From Streptococcaceae bacterium (lineage in GTDB: Bacteria > Bacillota > Bacilli > Lactobacillales > Streptococcaceae), in assembly GCA_022484805.1 (NCBI GenBank), contig JAKVKP010000008.1, forward strand, positions 1 to 64,000: a stretch of 64,000 nt of DNA. Reading direction: 5' to 3'. Below the pieces are notes generated by a model. It saw only the letters and a program-made list of their open reading frames with translations. It was not told the origin of the DNA and did no database searches. The translations under genes were made by a program, and so were the position numbers. Every line of letters starts with the position of its first letter. Position 1 is the first letter of the stretch. This document shows positions 10,006 to 19,575 of the stretch, piece by piece.

Positions 10006-10975
10006 TCATTACTCCTTGAATCAAATCTTTGTACTGATTAAAAATAGTTAACATTTCTAGCTTTTCAATTCTAACTAATTTAGACTGTCTTTCGGTCAAT
10101 GACCAAAGTTCAATTTGGTTATTGAAAGCTTGACTCAACTGATCAATTAAACGTGTCAAGCTTAAATTAACAGGCATTTCAAGATGATAACCTAAATAAT
10201 TGAACCACTTAACTAAATTATTTAGCCTAAACTCTGTCTGAAAATATTTTTGCGATAAAAAAAGATAGAGCAAAAAAGCAGTCATTTTAATATCTTTAAT
10301 AGGCATCACTCGCTTAAAATATGCCAGCAAAAAACGTTTTAAACGAAGATAATCGTTTGGATAATCCGAAAAGAACGCAATTTCTGAGGCTAGTGGATAA
10401 AGATTATGATGCGTAATCAGCTCACGACTTTTAAAATCAGCATATAGTTGATTTAAATTTTTATCTTGATGAAAATAATAATACTCGACCAATGTTTCGA
10501 AAATTTCTAAAATATCGGGTGAGCCTTGCTCAAAAAAAGCGAAATCGAAAGAAGTCCACATCAATTTGGCCCGCCCTTTCAATACTTGCCGATAGCTGTC
10601 AAAAATTTGACCATAACCGGTTGTAAAGAAATTAAGCATTTCAAATTCAGTTGGAAAAAGATAAATTGCTTCTAAATTAGTATTAGCTGCAACAAATAAT
10701 CCAATATTCATCACTTTTTGACTACCAATAATCAATAGACGCTTGCATTCTCTTGATTCAAGCCAAATGCTCAATTCCTTTAAAAGTGTCCAGTCATCAC
10801 TTGATAAAGCCGCCACTAACCATTCAGCCTTTAGATTAGTATCAAGCTTACTTTGAAATTGTTCATAAATAGCAAGCTCGCTATAGATTAAAACTGCTTG
10901 ATCCTGAATTTCTGAGAGTCTTTGATAAATCGTTTCACCATAGTAAAAATCTGCCGACTGCTGATTAGCCTTCAT
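9998..10975 (-). CDS. Hypothetical protein, possibly a degenerate 3-dehydroquinate-synthase-like fold
   Basis: I do not recognise this 325-residue protein with certainty. The stretch LLIIGSQKVMNIGLFVAANT, followed by IYLFPTEFEML, sits where dehydroquinate synthases have their GGGVxGDxxGFxAAxxxRG and QVPTT motifs. The glycines and the later Lys, Glu and His ligands of the active enzyme are missing. The rest is helix-rich and aromatic. If related, it is probably catalytically dead. Start 10975 is chosen for TGAGG six bases upstream; a start at 11002 would overlap the permease gene by 38 bases. It overlaps the TPR gene, so translation is probably coupled. Confidence 0.45.
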   Translation of the reverse strand: MKANQQSADFYYGETIYQRLSEIQDQAVLIYSELAIYEQFQSKLDTNLKAEWLVAALSSDDWTLLKELSIWLESRECKRLLIIGSQKVMNIGLFVAANTNLEAIYLFPTEFEMLNFFTTGYGQIFDSYRQVLKGRAKLMWTSFDFAFFEQGSPDILEIFETLVEYYYFHQDKNLNQLYADFKSRELITHHNLYPLASEIAFFSDYPNDYLRLKRFLLAYFKRVMPIKDIKMTAFLLYLFLSQKYFQTEFRLNNLVKWFNYLGYHLEMPVNLSLTRLIDQLSQAFNNQIELWSLTERQSKLVRIEKLEMLTIFNQYKDLIQGVMNE

Positions 10976-12161
10976 CCTTTGCCTCATCATTTTCGTCTTC
11001 ATATAGACCAGAGATATTTCGATACCAATTAAAGAAATGTGAAATCACGACTTTTACTGACGCATAAACTGGAATTCCGACAATAACGCCTAAAACGCCA
11101 AATAGCTTACCACTGGTTAATAACACAAATATAATCGTGATTGGATGAATTTTAAGCTGTGAGCCTAAAACTTGTGGTGAAATAACACGACCTTCTAGAG
11201 TCTGCTCAATCACAAAAACAACGATGACCTTGACTAACATTACTGGTCCTGCGACAATCCCTAAAATAATGGCTGGTACCATTGCCAAAAATGAGCCCAG
11301 ATAAGGAATCATATTCAAAATCCCCGCAACAATTCCTAAGGTTATTGCGTAATCCAAACCAATGATATTAAAGCCAATGATATTAAAGCCAATGATAAAT
11401 AAAATGGCAACGCAAATTGCGACGATGATTTGGCCTCTGATATAAGACGAAATTTGAGAATCAACCTCTTTTAATACTGTAGCTGTTTGCTTACGCCATC
11501 TAACGGGTAAAAAGCTGACAACATAAGGCACTAGCTTCTCACCATCTGTTAGTAGATAAAACAAAATAAATGGCATTGTAATAATTCCGACTAAAACACT
11601 TGTCAATTTGCCAACAAAGGAACTTACCCCGACGAAGGCGTTTGTTGAAAAATCTTTAGCGTATTCGACAATTTTTTGATTAATATTATTCGTAAATTCA
11701 TCAACCTGTGGACGCAGTGAATCGTACATTGGGTTTGTCAAAAAATCCTGAACCTTTTCGTCAATAATATTGACATAATTAGGCACATTATTCATGAAGC
11801 TGGTGATTTGTTTTTCAATATTTGGAATCAATACAATTAAACCCCAAGCCATTAAAGCCACTAGAACAACAAAAAGTATAATTGTTGATATCATTCTTGA
11901 AACACCTTTTTTATCTGCAAAATCAACAATTGGTTTTAGTAGGTAGTAAAAAACGGCGGCCATAATGACCGGCAAACCAATTACAGTCAAAAATTGTCCG
12001 ATTGGCTGGAAAATGTAAGCTACTTTTGTTAATACCAAAATGATCAAAAGAAATAAAAGAATGATGAATAAACTGGTAACTGCTTTACTGTCAAAAATTA
12101 AACGATAAAACCAAGTTTTATTAGACTTTGTACTGTTTTCATTAATATTTTTTTTTATCAT
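10965..12161 (-). CDS. AI-2E family transporter (PerM/YdbI-type membrane protein)
   Basis: The 398-residue polytopic membrane protein has the family layout: two N-terminal membrane segments, a long extracytoplasmic amphipathic region (about 100-180), then QISSYIRGQIIVAICVA and the conserved LNMIPYLGSFLAMVPAIILG stretch in the C-terminal half. Members export small molecules or ions (autoinducer-2, sodium/proton exchange); the substrate here cannot be told. A tandem NIIGF duplication sits in one membrane segment (11350-11395). ATG 12161 has GGAGG upstream. The gene heads a minus-strand run with the next two genes, which overlap each other. Confidence 0.85.
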   Translation of the reverse strand: MIKKNINENSTKSNKTWFYRLIFDSKAVTSLFIILLFLLIILVLTKVAYIFQPIGQFLTVIGLPVIMAAVFYYLLKPIVDFADKKGVSRMISTIILFVVLVALMAWGLIVLIPNIEKQITSFMNNVPNYVNIIDEKVQDFLTNPMYDSLRPQVDEFTNNINQKIVEYAKDFSTNAFVGVSSFVGKLTSVLVGIITMPFILFYLLTDGEKLVPYVVSFLPVRWRKQTATVLKEVDSQISSYIRGQIIVAICVAILFIIGFNIIGFNIIGLDYAITLGIVAGILNMIPYLGSFLAMVPAIILGIVAGPVMLVKVIVVFVIEQTLEGRVISPQVLGSQLKIHPITIIFVLLTSGKLFGVLGVIVGIPVYASVKVVISHFFNWYRNISGLYEDENDEAKDEG

Positions 12162-12336
12162 AAACGCCTCCCATAACGCCTTTAATTATATCATAAAAAT
12201 AATAATGTATAATTAATCAGTTACTATATAAACGTTTCTTAATTGTAAGCCTTTTTATTTTTATTTTTACTGATTTTATGCTATGTTTTATCTTGAATAA
12301 TTATGTATATGCTGTTTGAAGGGAATGAATCAATCA

Positions 12337-13350
12337 ATGAGTGAAAAAATATTTTTCGGAACTTATACTAGACGTTTGAGCAAGGGGATATACAGTCTCG
12401 AACTAAATACAGAAACAAATCAATTGGAAAATTTAGAATTGGTAGTTGAGGAGCCAAGTCCAACCTACCTTGCCTTTGACTCAAGCAACCATCTTTATAC
12501 AGTTGGCACAATCGACAAAAAGGGTGGTATTGCGGCTTACGATGCTAGCTTCAAGCTAATCAACCATGTCGTTGAGGACGGCGCACCACTTTGCTATCTT
12601 GCGGTAGACGAAAAACGTGATTTAGTCTATGGTGCAAATTACCATAAGGGCGAAATATTAGTATATCAACGGCAAGGTGATGGTAGTCTCATTTTAGTCG
12701 ATAAAGTCCAACATCAAGGCAATGGACCACATGAAAATCAAGCAGGTCCTCACGTCCATTTCACTGATTTGACACCTGATAAATATCTAGTTTCTTGTGA
12801 TTTAGGAACTGATAACGTCACAACCTATGACATCCAAAATAATAAATTAATTAAAATTGGTAATTACCACGCAACTGCTGGCGCTGGACCACGACATTTA
12901 GCTTTTAGTCCAAATATGAAAATTGCTTATCTATTTTGTGAATTAGATTCAACCATTGAGGTTTTAATTTACGATGGCTATGGAGATTTTGAGCTTTTCC
13001 AAAAAATCAGCACGATTCCTGTTGAGCATACTGCTTTTAATGGTGGCGCTGCAATCCGTATCTCTAGTGACGGCAAATATGTCTATGCTTCTAATCGAGG
13101 CCATGATTCAATTGCGATTTTTAAAACTGATGCGGTTGGTAAGCTTACATTAGTTGAATACGTAAGTACAGAAGGTAAAATTCCTCGTGACTTTAATTTC
13201 AGTTCAGATGAAGCTTATTTGATTGTAGCCAATCAAGATAGTGACAATGCAACCTTATTTGAACGAAACTCAGTCACTGGGCAACTCAAACTTCTACAAA
13301 AGGATATTTTTGTCCCTGAAGCTGTTTGTGTTTTGCCTAAAATTGTTTAA
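12337..13350 (+). CDS. pgl: 6-phosphogluconolactonase, beta-propeller type
   Basis: A seven-bladed propeller lactonase of the YbhE/Pgl family that hydrolyses 6-phosphogluconolactone in the oxidative pentose phosphate pathway. Family marks are the start FGTYTRRLSKGIYSLEL, NGPHENQAGPHVHFTDLTPD with the active-site histidines and acid residues, and AGAGPRHLAFSPN, EHTAFNGGAAIRIS and YASNRGHDSIAIF further on. From ATG 12337 it has 337 residues, the normal size. GAAGGGA lies 12 bases before; other in-frame starts at 12316 (TTG) and 12325 (ATG) have poorer spacing. It stands alone on the plus strand. Confidence 0.88.
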   Translation: MSEKIFFGTYTRRLSKGIYSLELNTETNQLENLELVVEEPSPTYLAFDSSNHLYTVGTIDKKGGIAAYDASFKLINHVVEDGAPLCYLAVDEKRDLVYGANYHKGEILVYQRQGDGSLILVDKVQHQGNGPHENQAGPHVHFTDLTPDKYLVSCDLGTDNVTTYDIQNNKLIKIGNYHATAGAGPRHLAFSPNMKIAYLFCELDSTIEVLIYDGYGDFELFQKISTIPVEHTAFNGGAAIRISSDGKYVYASNRGHDSIAIFKTDAVGKLTLVEYVSTEGKIPRDFNFSSDEAYLIVANQDSDNATLFERNSVTGQLKLLQKDIFVPEAVCVLPKIV

Positions 13351-13396
13351 AAAAATCACAGCTATTCTTCAAAGAAGCTAACTTGCTAATAAACCG

Positions 13397-13440
13397 ATGC
13401 GAATGTCCACGCCTTAAAACGCTAGCATTCGTATTTTTTA
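13397..13440 (+). terminator. Terminator of pgl
   Basis: ATGCGAATG (13397-13405) pairs with CATTCGTAT (13426-13434), followed by a T-run. The remaining bases to 13605 show no gene. Confidence 0.65.
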
Positions 13441-13605
13441 TTAGCTTAATATTAAATCAAGCTTAACATCTGTCTGTTTAAACTTTTTAACACCATTCTT
13501 TGGTGTGAATAATCATTTCTTTCTTGGAAACAGAGGATTACTTACCAGATTTTAGCGTTTTATATCACAAGTCAGTGAATCCAACTAATTAAAGCCAAAC
13601 AAGGC

Positions 13606-13649
13606 AAAAACATTATTAATAACGCCGAAGCTTTATCAATAATGTTTTT
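13606..13649 (-). terminator. Terminator after ftsY
   Basis: AAAAACATTATT and AATAATGTTTTT form a 12-bp stem just past the ftsY stop. It is symmetric and could act on both strands. Confidence 0.75.
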
Positions 13650-13655
13650 ATTTTA

Positions 13656-14960
13656 TTATTCAGCAACTAACAATTCCTTAAATAAACCAATAATGAAGTT
13701 CTCTGGATCAAAAGCCTCTAAGTCATTGATACCTTCACCTAGGCCAACTAATTTAACAGGCAGATGAAGAGAACTACGGATGGCCAAGACAATACCACCT
13801 TTGGCTGTTCCATCTAATTTAGACAAGACAAGCCCTGTTAAGCCGGTCACTTCTTTAAATTGTTTTGCTTGCTCAATCGCGTTTTGTCCAGTCGTTGCAT
13901 CTAAAACTAAAAGTGTTTCATGAGGCGCGTCCGGAATTTCACGTTGAATGACACGATTAATTTTATCTAATTCCTTCATTAGGTTAACTTTATTTTGTAA
14001 ACGTCCAGCTGTATCAATTAATAAAATGTCAGCATGCTCAGCTTTAGCTCGCTCAATCGCATCAAAAACTACAGCTGCGGGGTCACCACCTTCTTGACCA
14101 CGCACAACCTCAACATCAGCACGATTACCCCATTCAACCAATTGATTAATCGCACCCGCACGAAAAGTGTCCGCAGCCGCCAGTAAAACTTTTTTCCCCT
14201 GTTGGTTAAAAGTATGCGCTAGCTTACCAATAGAAGTCGTCTTTCCAACACCATTAACACCGACAAAGAGCATGACGGTTAAACCCGATTGCAAATTCAA
14301 ATCGTTATTTTCATCAATACCGTCTGCTTCGTATAAAGCAACCATTTTCTCAATAATCGTATTGCGAATTTGTGCCTTATTTTTGGCATTCTTTAATTTG
14401 ACCTCTTGGCGCAATGCCTCAGAAATCTTTAATGAAACTTCGAAACCGACGTCCGCGCCAATTAATGCCTCTTCAAGCTCTTCAAAGAAATCTTCATCTA
14501 CACTACGGAAATTGGCAAAAAGCTCGTTTAAACGTTCACCAAATGTCTTTCGTGTCTTTTTAAGCCCCTTCTCATATTTTTCCTGAATAACCGTTTCATT
14601 TTCAGGTGCTATTGAATCTGGAATCACTTGTTCAACTTCGATTACAGTTTCAGCAGGTGCTTCCTCTGACTGAATTTCAGAAGGCTCGACAACTTCAATT
14701 ACCTCATCAGATTCAAGTGTAGGCTCATCTGTGATTTCAAGCTCAGATTCATCTGTCGACGAAATCGACTCATCCGCTGCAACACCCTCCTGTTCACCTT
14801 CAGTAACCTCGTCTAGTGGTAAATCTAAGTCAGCAGTATTTTTTTCAATGACCTCGACCTCTGAATGATCCTCGCTCAGCGGTGCTTCTGAAGAATCTAA
14901 AGGTGCAACATAATCATCTGGTTTAGTAAAAGCTTTTTTTAATTTATCAAATAATCCCAT
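13656..14960 (-). CDS. ftsY: Signal recognition particle receptor FtsY
   Basis: This SRP receptor GTPase docks ribosome-nascent chain-SRP complexes at the membrane. The 434-residue protein begins MGLFDKLKKAF, an amphipathic membrane-targeting helix. A very acidic A domain (about residues 20-120) and the NG domain follow. The G1 motif GVNGVGKTTSIGKLA, DTFRAGAINQL, the G3 motif DTAGR and SKLDGTAKGG are all present. ATG 14960 has AAGGAG seven bases upstream; a TTG two codons earlier is less well placed. It is last in the rnc-smc-HAD-ftsY run. Confidence 0.96.
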   Translation of the reverse strand: MGLFDKLKKAFTKPDDYVAPLDSSEAPLSEDHSEVEVIEKNTADLDLPLDEVTEGEQEGVAADESISSTDESELEITDEPTLESDEVIEVVEPSEIQSEEAPAETVIEVEQVIPDSIAPENETVIQEKYEKGLKKTRKTFGERLNELFANFRSVDEDFFEELEEALIGADVGFEVSLKISEALRQEVKLKNAKNKAQIRNTIIEKMVALYEADGIDENNDLNLQSGLTVMLFVGVNGVGKTTSIGKLAHTFNQQGKKVLLAAADTFRAGAINQLVEWGNRADVEVVRGQEGGDPAAVVFDAIERAKAEHADILLIDTAGRLQNKVNLMKELDKINRVIQREIPDAPHETLLVLDATTGQNAIEQAKQFKEVTGLTGLVLSKLDGTAKGGIVLAIRSSLHLPVKLVGLGEGINDLEAFDPENFIIGLFKELLVAE

Positions 14961-14983
14961 CGTCAAACTCCTTTATGTTGTAG

Positions 14984-15784
14984 TTATAAGACATATTTTT
15001 CAATTGCCAAAGCAACACCGTCATGGTTATTATCTAAGGTTGTGGCATCACTTGCTGACTGAATCAATTCTATCGCATTGCCCATCGCTACGCCTAAACC
15101 AGCCCATTCAATCATTGACAAATCATTTTCTTCATCACCAATTGTCATCACTTCACTCTGCTTGATATTTAATAATTGAGCCAGTTGAGCTAAGCCACTA
15201 GACTTTGTCACACCCTTTGGCATAAATTCAAGCAAAATATCTCGCGACTTAATAATCTCAAAGCGTTGATGATAGGACTCTGAAATTTTTGCAATACTTT
15301 GGTCTAGAATACTGGCATCATAGGCAGAAATTGCCTTATTATAAAATAATTTTTGATCCAACTGATCAAATGTAATTGGCTGAAAGGTCAAAATTGGATT
15401 TGCACGTTGATACCACGACTCATTTTCACCTTCAATTTGATAAACTATACCATCACTAATCACATCGAGTGGAATCCTTAATTTACTAGTTAAAAGATAT
15501 AATTCTTCTAATTGTTCAAATGCCATCGGTGTTTGGGCTAGGACCTGTCCCGTTTGATTTTTTTGAACTAAACCACCATTAAAAGTGATACTGTAATCCT
15601 CGTCATCATATAAATCAAGTGCCTCTAATAAATGCTCAATCGCCTTTAGAGGTCGACCAGTCGTAATGACTACCTTAACGCCCTTTGCTTTGGCTTGAGC
15701 GATTGCCTGAAAATTACGTTCTGAAATTGTCTTGTCATCATTTAGCAAAGTACCATCTAAATCAATTCCGATTAGCTTAATCAT
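14984..15784 (-). CDS. Cof-type HAD-IIB family phosphatase
   Basis: A cytosolic Mg-dependent sugar- or nucleotide-phosphate hydrolase of the Cof/YidA group. Motif I is IGIDLDGTLLND (residues 5-16), motif II VITTGRPL, and motif III/IV GVTKSSGLAQL and IGDEENDLSMIEWAG; the type IIB cap lies between. At 266 residues it is standard. The natural substrate cannot be inferred. It lies between smc and ftsY, 23 bases from ftsY, as commonly seen in streptococci and lactococci. Confidence 0.9.
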   Translation of the reverse strand: MIKLIGIDLDGTLLNDDKTISERNFQAIAQAKAKGVKVVITTGRPLKAIEHLLEALDLYDDEDYSITFNGGLVQKNQTGQVLAQTPMAFEQLEELYLLTSKLRIPLDVISDGIVYQIEGENESWYQRANPILTFQPITFDQLDQKLFYNKAISAYDASILDQSIAKISESYHQRFEIIKSRDILLEFMPKGVTKSSGLAQLAQLLNIKQSEVMTIGDEENDLSMIEWAGLGVAMGNAIELIQSASDATTLDNNHDGVALAIEKYVL

Positions 15785-15842
15785 TAAACCCTCATTTTCT
15801 ATTATTATTCATTATATCATCTCTTTATTTAACATAAACTAA

Positions 15843-15893
15843 TAATGGTATAAAAGAATGAATAACGCAATTAATCATTCTTTTATGCCATTA
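15843..15893. terminator. 19-bp hairpin after smc
   Basis: TAATGGTATAAAAGAATGA and TCATTCTTTTATGCCATTA pair with a single wobble around a 13-nt loop, ten bases past the smc stop. There is no clear T-run, so it may be an RNA-stability hairpin rather than a classic terminator. Confidence 0.55.
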
Positions 15894-15902
15894 ATAAACA
15901 AA

Positions 15903-18900
15903 CTATGCTCGACCAGTAGACTCTACCAGTGCTTCGGCCTTTTTTAGCTTAACTGAGACTAATTTAGAAACACCCGACTCATGCATTGTGACTCCATAAA
16001 GGACATCACATGCCTCCATCGTACCCTTTCGATGTGTAACAACAATAAATTGATTCTGATTTTCAAATGTTTGCAAATAATGGCCAAAACGCGCAACATT
16101 AGCTTCGTCCAAAGCTGCTTCAACCTCATCTAAAACTACAAAAGGCATCGTTCTTACCTTAATAATCGCAAAAAGAAGCGCAAGTGCAGTCAAGGCTTTT
16201 TCACCGCCACTCATTAAATTCAAGCTTTGAATTTTTTTACCCGGTGGCTCAACCTCAATTTCCACACCTGTATTAAGTAAATCGTCAGGATTTGTTAATA
16301 TTAATTCAGCAATACCACCATTGAACATTTGAGGAAAAGTTTGCTTAAAAGCTGTTCTGATTGCTTCAAATGTAGATAAAAAGCGGGCTTTTACCTCATC
16401 ATCCATTTCATTAATTGTTGTTTCAAGCAATGCCTTAGCGCGTTCTAAATCTTCTCGCTGTTGTGCTAGAAAATCATGGCGTTCACTAATTTCAGCATAT
16501 TGCTCTACTGCATCTAAATTCACATTACCTAGCGCCTTAATCTGTTGACGTAGTCGGCTAACCGATTGTTTAAGCTCAGCAAAATCATAATTATCATTTA
16601 GCTCTACATGCTGCAAGTCATAATCATTAAGCTGATATTCCTCTGCCAAATAAACAAGCCGTTCATTTAACTTGGTTTGAAGCTGCTGAGATTCTAATTC
16701 CAACTTAGTTCTAGCCGTTTCTTGCTTTTGAATAGTCTGTCGAACTTGATTAATCGTTTGTGATAGCTCATCTTGTTGCGCTTCAAAGTCTTCTCGTTGA
16801 AATTTCAATTGAATCTGTTTGGTTTCTAACTGGTCTCTCTTTTCCCTGGCAGTTGTCAGCTCACTTGATAGTTCTTGAATTGAGCGTAATTGCTCATGCT
16901 CGGAATTTTCAAGTGAAAGTTTTAACTGCTCAAATTGCTCAATAGACTGTGTAACTTCTTCAATTCGTCTTTGAGTTGACAGAACGGATTGCTCGACCTG
17001 ATTTAATTTAATTTCTGTCACCTGTAAATCAGATTTAACCTGATGAAAACGGGCTTCAATCGCCGTTCGTTTTTGAGTGATTGCTTCTTGAGAAGCAGAA
17101 ATCGTCGTTACTTCATGATCAATTGTTTTTTTCTTGGCAGAAATTACCGCAATAGACTCCGAAATAGCTTCAATCTTCAATTCAATACTTGGTAAATCAA
17201 TCGCCTCAATCGCACTTTCCAATAGCAATCGTTCATTCTCTAAATGCTCAAGCTGAGCCTTGATTTGTGTTGACTGAAATTGCAATTCACTTTGTCTTAG
17301 GCGCGCTTGCTCACCTAGATTACGTTTTGCTTCAAGATCGATGGTCATTTGTTCCATTTTAGCCTGAACCGTTTTTAAATCCTGCTCAAATGTTTGAATT
17401 TGTGCCTGATCATCTAGTAGCTTCTGTGACAACTCGGCAATTTCATTTTTAGTAAAGAAATTCGTTTGTTTATTGCGCGAACCACCCGACATCGAACCAC
17501 CTGGTGCAATCAGTTCACCAGTCAGGGTAACAATTCTTACTTGGAAACGGGCAATTTTTGCCAATTGATTAGCCGTCTTGAAATCCTGAGCAACTACCGT
17601 TGTCCCAACTAAATTGGCGAAAACAGGATTTAATTTGACATCGTAGCGAAGCATTTCAGATAGTACGCCAATAAACCCTTCCACTTTTTCTAGCTGAGCC
17701 TGTAAGGCAGGATTTAAGCTTCTTGGCTTAATAGTTGTTAATGGCAAGAAGGTCGCACGACCTAGCTTTTTATCCTTTAAAAACTGGATACATTTGGCGG
17801 CAACTTTTTCATCACTAACCACAAGCTGCTGAGCCACCCCACCTATTGCCACCTCAACAGCGACTTCAATTTTAGGATCAAAATCAATTAAATCAGCAAC
17901 TGTCCCAATCAAACCGTCAATCGTTGACTTACGATTTAATAGCTCCTTAACACCCCGATAATAATTGGCGTGATTATCCTGAATTGATTTAAGGCTTGTT
18001 AATTTAGACTCAGTGATGCGCGCATCGTCTAATTTATTAAAATATGCAGTTTGAATTTCTGAAAAACTTGTCTTCTCAGCCGCTAGCTGTTTTTCATCCG
18101 CTTGATATGCCTCAATAGACTCTCTTAAAAGCTGATTTTGTGAAGCAATTGATTGAGTTAAAGTTTCTGATTCATTTTTAATTGAAGATTGATTTTGAGC
18201 AACTGTCTTTAATTTTTCCGCTTGAATCACTTGTTCTTTTTCTGCAGTTGCCAGCGTTTGCTCAAGTAGAGATTTTTGGTTGCTCAAGTCTGCTTCATCT
18301 TGAACAGCCTTTAAATAATCAGCACGGAGTGTTTTCAAAATTGCTTCAGGTGTTTGGGCAAATTGAGCCATTTCAGCTTCTGTTTGTGCTAAATCAGCTT
18401 TCAATTCAGTAATTTGTGCTGTTAGCATCGTCTCAGAATCAAGATTTGCTGTTAGCTCCAATTTCAATTGTGCTTTTTCTGCAATTTTTTCAGATTTTTG
18501 CACTTGTTTTTCAGATAAGTTTTGCAAATTAAAATTTTTACTTGCTTCAGTTAGCTGAATTTGATTTTCAAGCTCTGAAATTAACTGGGTGGTAATAAGC
18601 AGTTGATTTTGATTTTCCTCAATAACTACCTCTAATTGCCGACGATCTTGCTTTAATTTTAGAAGCTCTTGATCATTTTGCTGAAATTGCTTATTAAGCA
18701 CCATCAATTCATCATTCAGCTCATTTATCAGCTTCGCCTTAGCTTCAAGGTCTGATTTAAATTGATGAGTAAGTTGAATATTCAGTTGAATATCCTCAGC
18801 ATTAAATTGCTCAAATAATGTTAAATAACGCTGAGCTTTCTCACTCTGTACCTTTAGAGGTGCCAATTGCTGAGCTAATTCATAGATAATATCAGCTAGA

Positions 18901-19469
18901 CGTTCAATATTTTCGTTGGTTTCTAATATCTTTTGAGCGGCTTCCTTTTTACGTACCTTATACTTCAGGACACCAGCTGCCTCTTCAAAAATACCCCGTC
19001 TTTCTTCAGGCTTTGAATTAAAAATTGCTTCAACCTTACCTTGTGAAATAATTGAAAAGGAATCTCTGCCTAAACCAGTATCCATAAAAAGGCCTTGAAT
19101 ATCTTTCAAGCGCACCTTTTTTCGATTAATTAAAAATTCAGAATCTCCAGTTTTAAAAAGGCGTCTTGTGATAACAACCTCGTCATGATCAATTTCTAAA
19201 TAACGGTCTGAGTTCTCCAAGGTTAAAGTAACCTCCGCCATACCGAGCGGCTTACGTGTGCCACTACCTGCAAAAATAATATCTGGCATCTTCGCACCGC
19301 GTAAGCTTTTAGCAGACTGCTCCCCTAGAACCCAACGTAAGCTTTCTGTAATATTACTTTTACCAGAGCCATTTGGACCAACAATTCCAGTCACGCCCAT
19401 TTCTAAATCAAGTTGCGTCTGATTAGCAAAAGATTTAAAACCATTGATTTCAATTTTCTTTAAATACAT
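15903..19469 (-). CDS. smc: Chromosome partition protein Smc
   Basis: The condensin ATPase that compacts and helps segregate chromosomes together with ScpA/ScpB. The 1188 residues have the full SMC plan. The N-terminal Walker A is GPNGSGKSNITE (residues 32-43). Two long Gln/Glu-rich coiled coils flank a hinge near 510-670 (IDGLIGTVADLIDFD to ELIAPGGSMSGGSRN). The C-terminal signature is LMSGGEKALTALALLFA and the Walker B region FVVLDEVEAALDEANV. ATG 19469 follows AAGGAGTATT. It is separated from rnc by 100 bases of heptad repeats. Confidence 0.97.
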   Translation of the reverse strand: MYLKKIEINGFKSFANQTQLDLEMGVTGIVGPNGSGKSNITESLRWVLGEQSAKSLRGAKMPDIIFAGSGTRKPLGMAEVTLTLENSDRYLEIDHDEVVITRRLFKTGDSEFLINRKKVRLKDIQGLFMDTGLGRDSFSIISQGKVEAIFNSKPEERRGIFEEAAGVLKYKVRKKEAAQKILETNENIERLADIIYELAQQLAPLKVQSEKAQRYLTLFEQFNAEDIQLNIQLTHQFKSDLEAKAKLINELNDELMVLNKQFQQNDQELLKLKQDRRQLEVVIEENQNQLLITTQLISELENQIQLTEASKNFNLQNLSEKQVQKSEKIAEKAQLKLELTANLDSETMLTAQITELKADLAQTEAEMAQFAQTPEAILKTLRADYLKAVQDEADLSNQKSLLEQTLATAEKEQVIQAEKLKTVAQNQSSIKNESETLTQSIASQNQLLRESIEAYQADEKQLAAEKTSFSEIQTAYFNKLDDARITESKLTSLKSIQDNHANYYRGVKELLNRKSTIDGLIGTVADLIDFDPKIEVAVEVAIGGVAQQLVVSDEKVAAKCIQFLKDKKLGRATFLPLTTIKPRSLNPALQAQLEKVEGFIGVLSEMLRYDVKLNPVFANLVGTTVVAQDFKTANQLAKIARFQVRIVTLTGELIAPGGSMSGGSRNKQTNFFTKNEIAELSQKLLDDQAQIQTFEQDLKTVQAKMEQMTIDLEAKRNLGEQARLRQSELQFQSTQIKAQLEHLENERLLLESAIEAIDLPSIELKIEAISESIAVISAKKKTIDHEVTTISASQEAITQKRTAIEARFHQVKSDLQVTEIKLNQVEQSVLSTQRRIEEVTQSIEQFEQLKLSLENSEHEQLRSIQELSSELTTAREKRDQLETKQIQLKFQREDFEAQQDELSQTINQVRQTIQKQETARTKLELESQQLQTKLNERLVYLAEEYQLNDYDLQHVELNDNYDFAELKQSVSRLRQQIKALGNVNLDAVEQYAEISERHDFLAQQREDLERAKALLETTINEMDDEVKARFLSTFEAIRTAFKQTFPQMFNGGIAELILTNPDDLLNTGVEIEVEPPGKKIQSLNLMSGGEKALTALALLFAIIKVRTMPFVVLDEVEAALDEANVARFGHYLQTFENQNQFIVVTHRKGTMEACDVLYGVTMHESGVSKLVSVKLKKAEALVESTGRA

Positions 19470-19480
19470 AATACTCCTTT

Positions 19481-19575
19481 AACAGGTAACAGGTAACAAA
19501 TAACAAGTAATAATTAACAATGGATAGTGGGAATTAATTGTTCACTGTTCACTGTTCATTGTTCACTGTTCACTG
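19481..19575. repeat. Heptad short tandem repeats between smc and rnc
   Basis: On the plus strand AACAGGT AACAGGT AACAAAT AACAAGT (19481-19508) is followed, after 32 bases, by TTCACTG TTCACTG TTCATTG TTCACTG TTCACTG (19541-19575). On the minus strand the second block reads as AACAGTG-type units, so the two blocks are 7-bp families in opposite orientation. The last unit contains the rnc stop codon. Confidence 0.85.

Noticed and set aside
19481-19575. CRISPR array
   Set aside because: The units are 7 bp with no unique spacers, and no cas genes are near.
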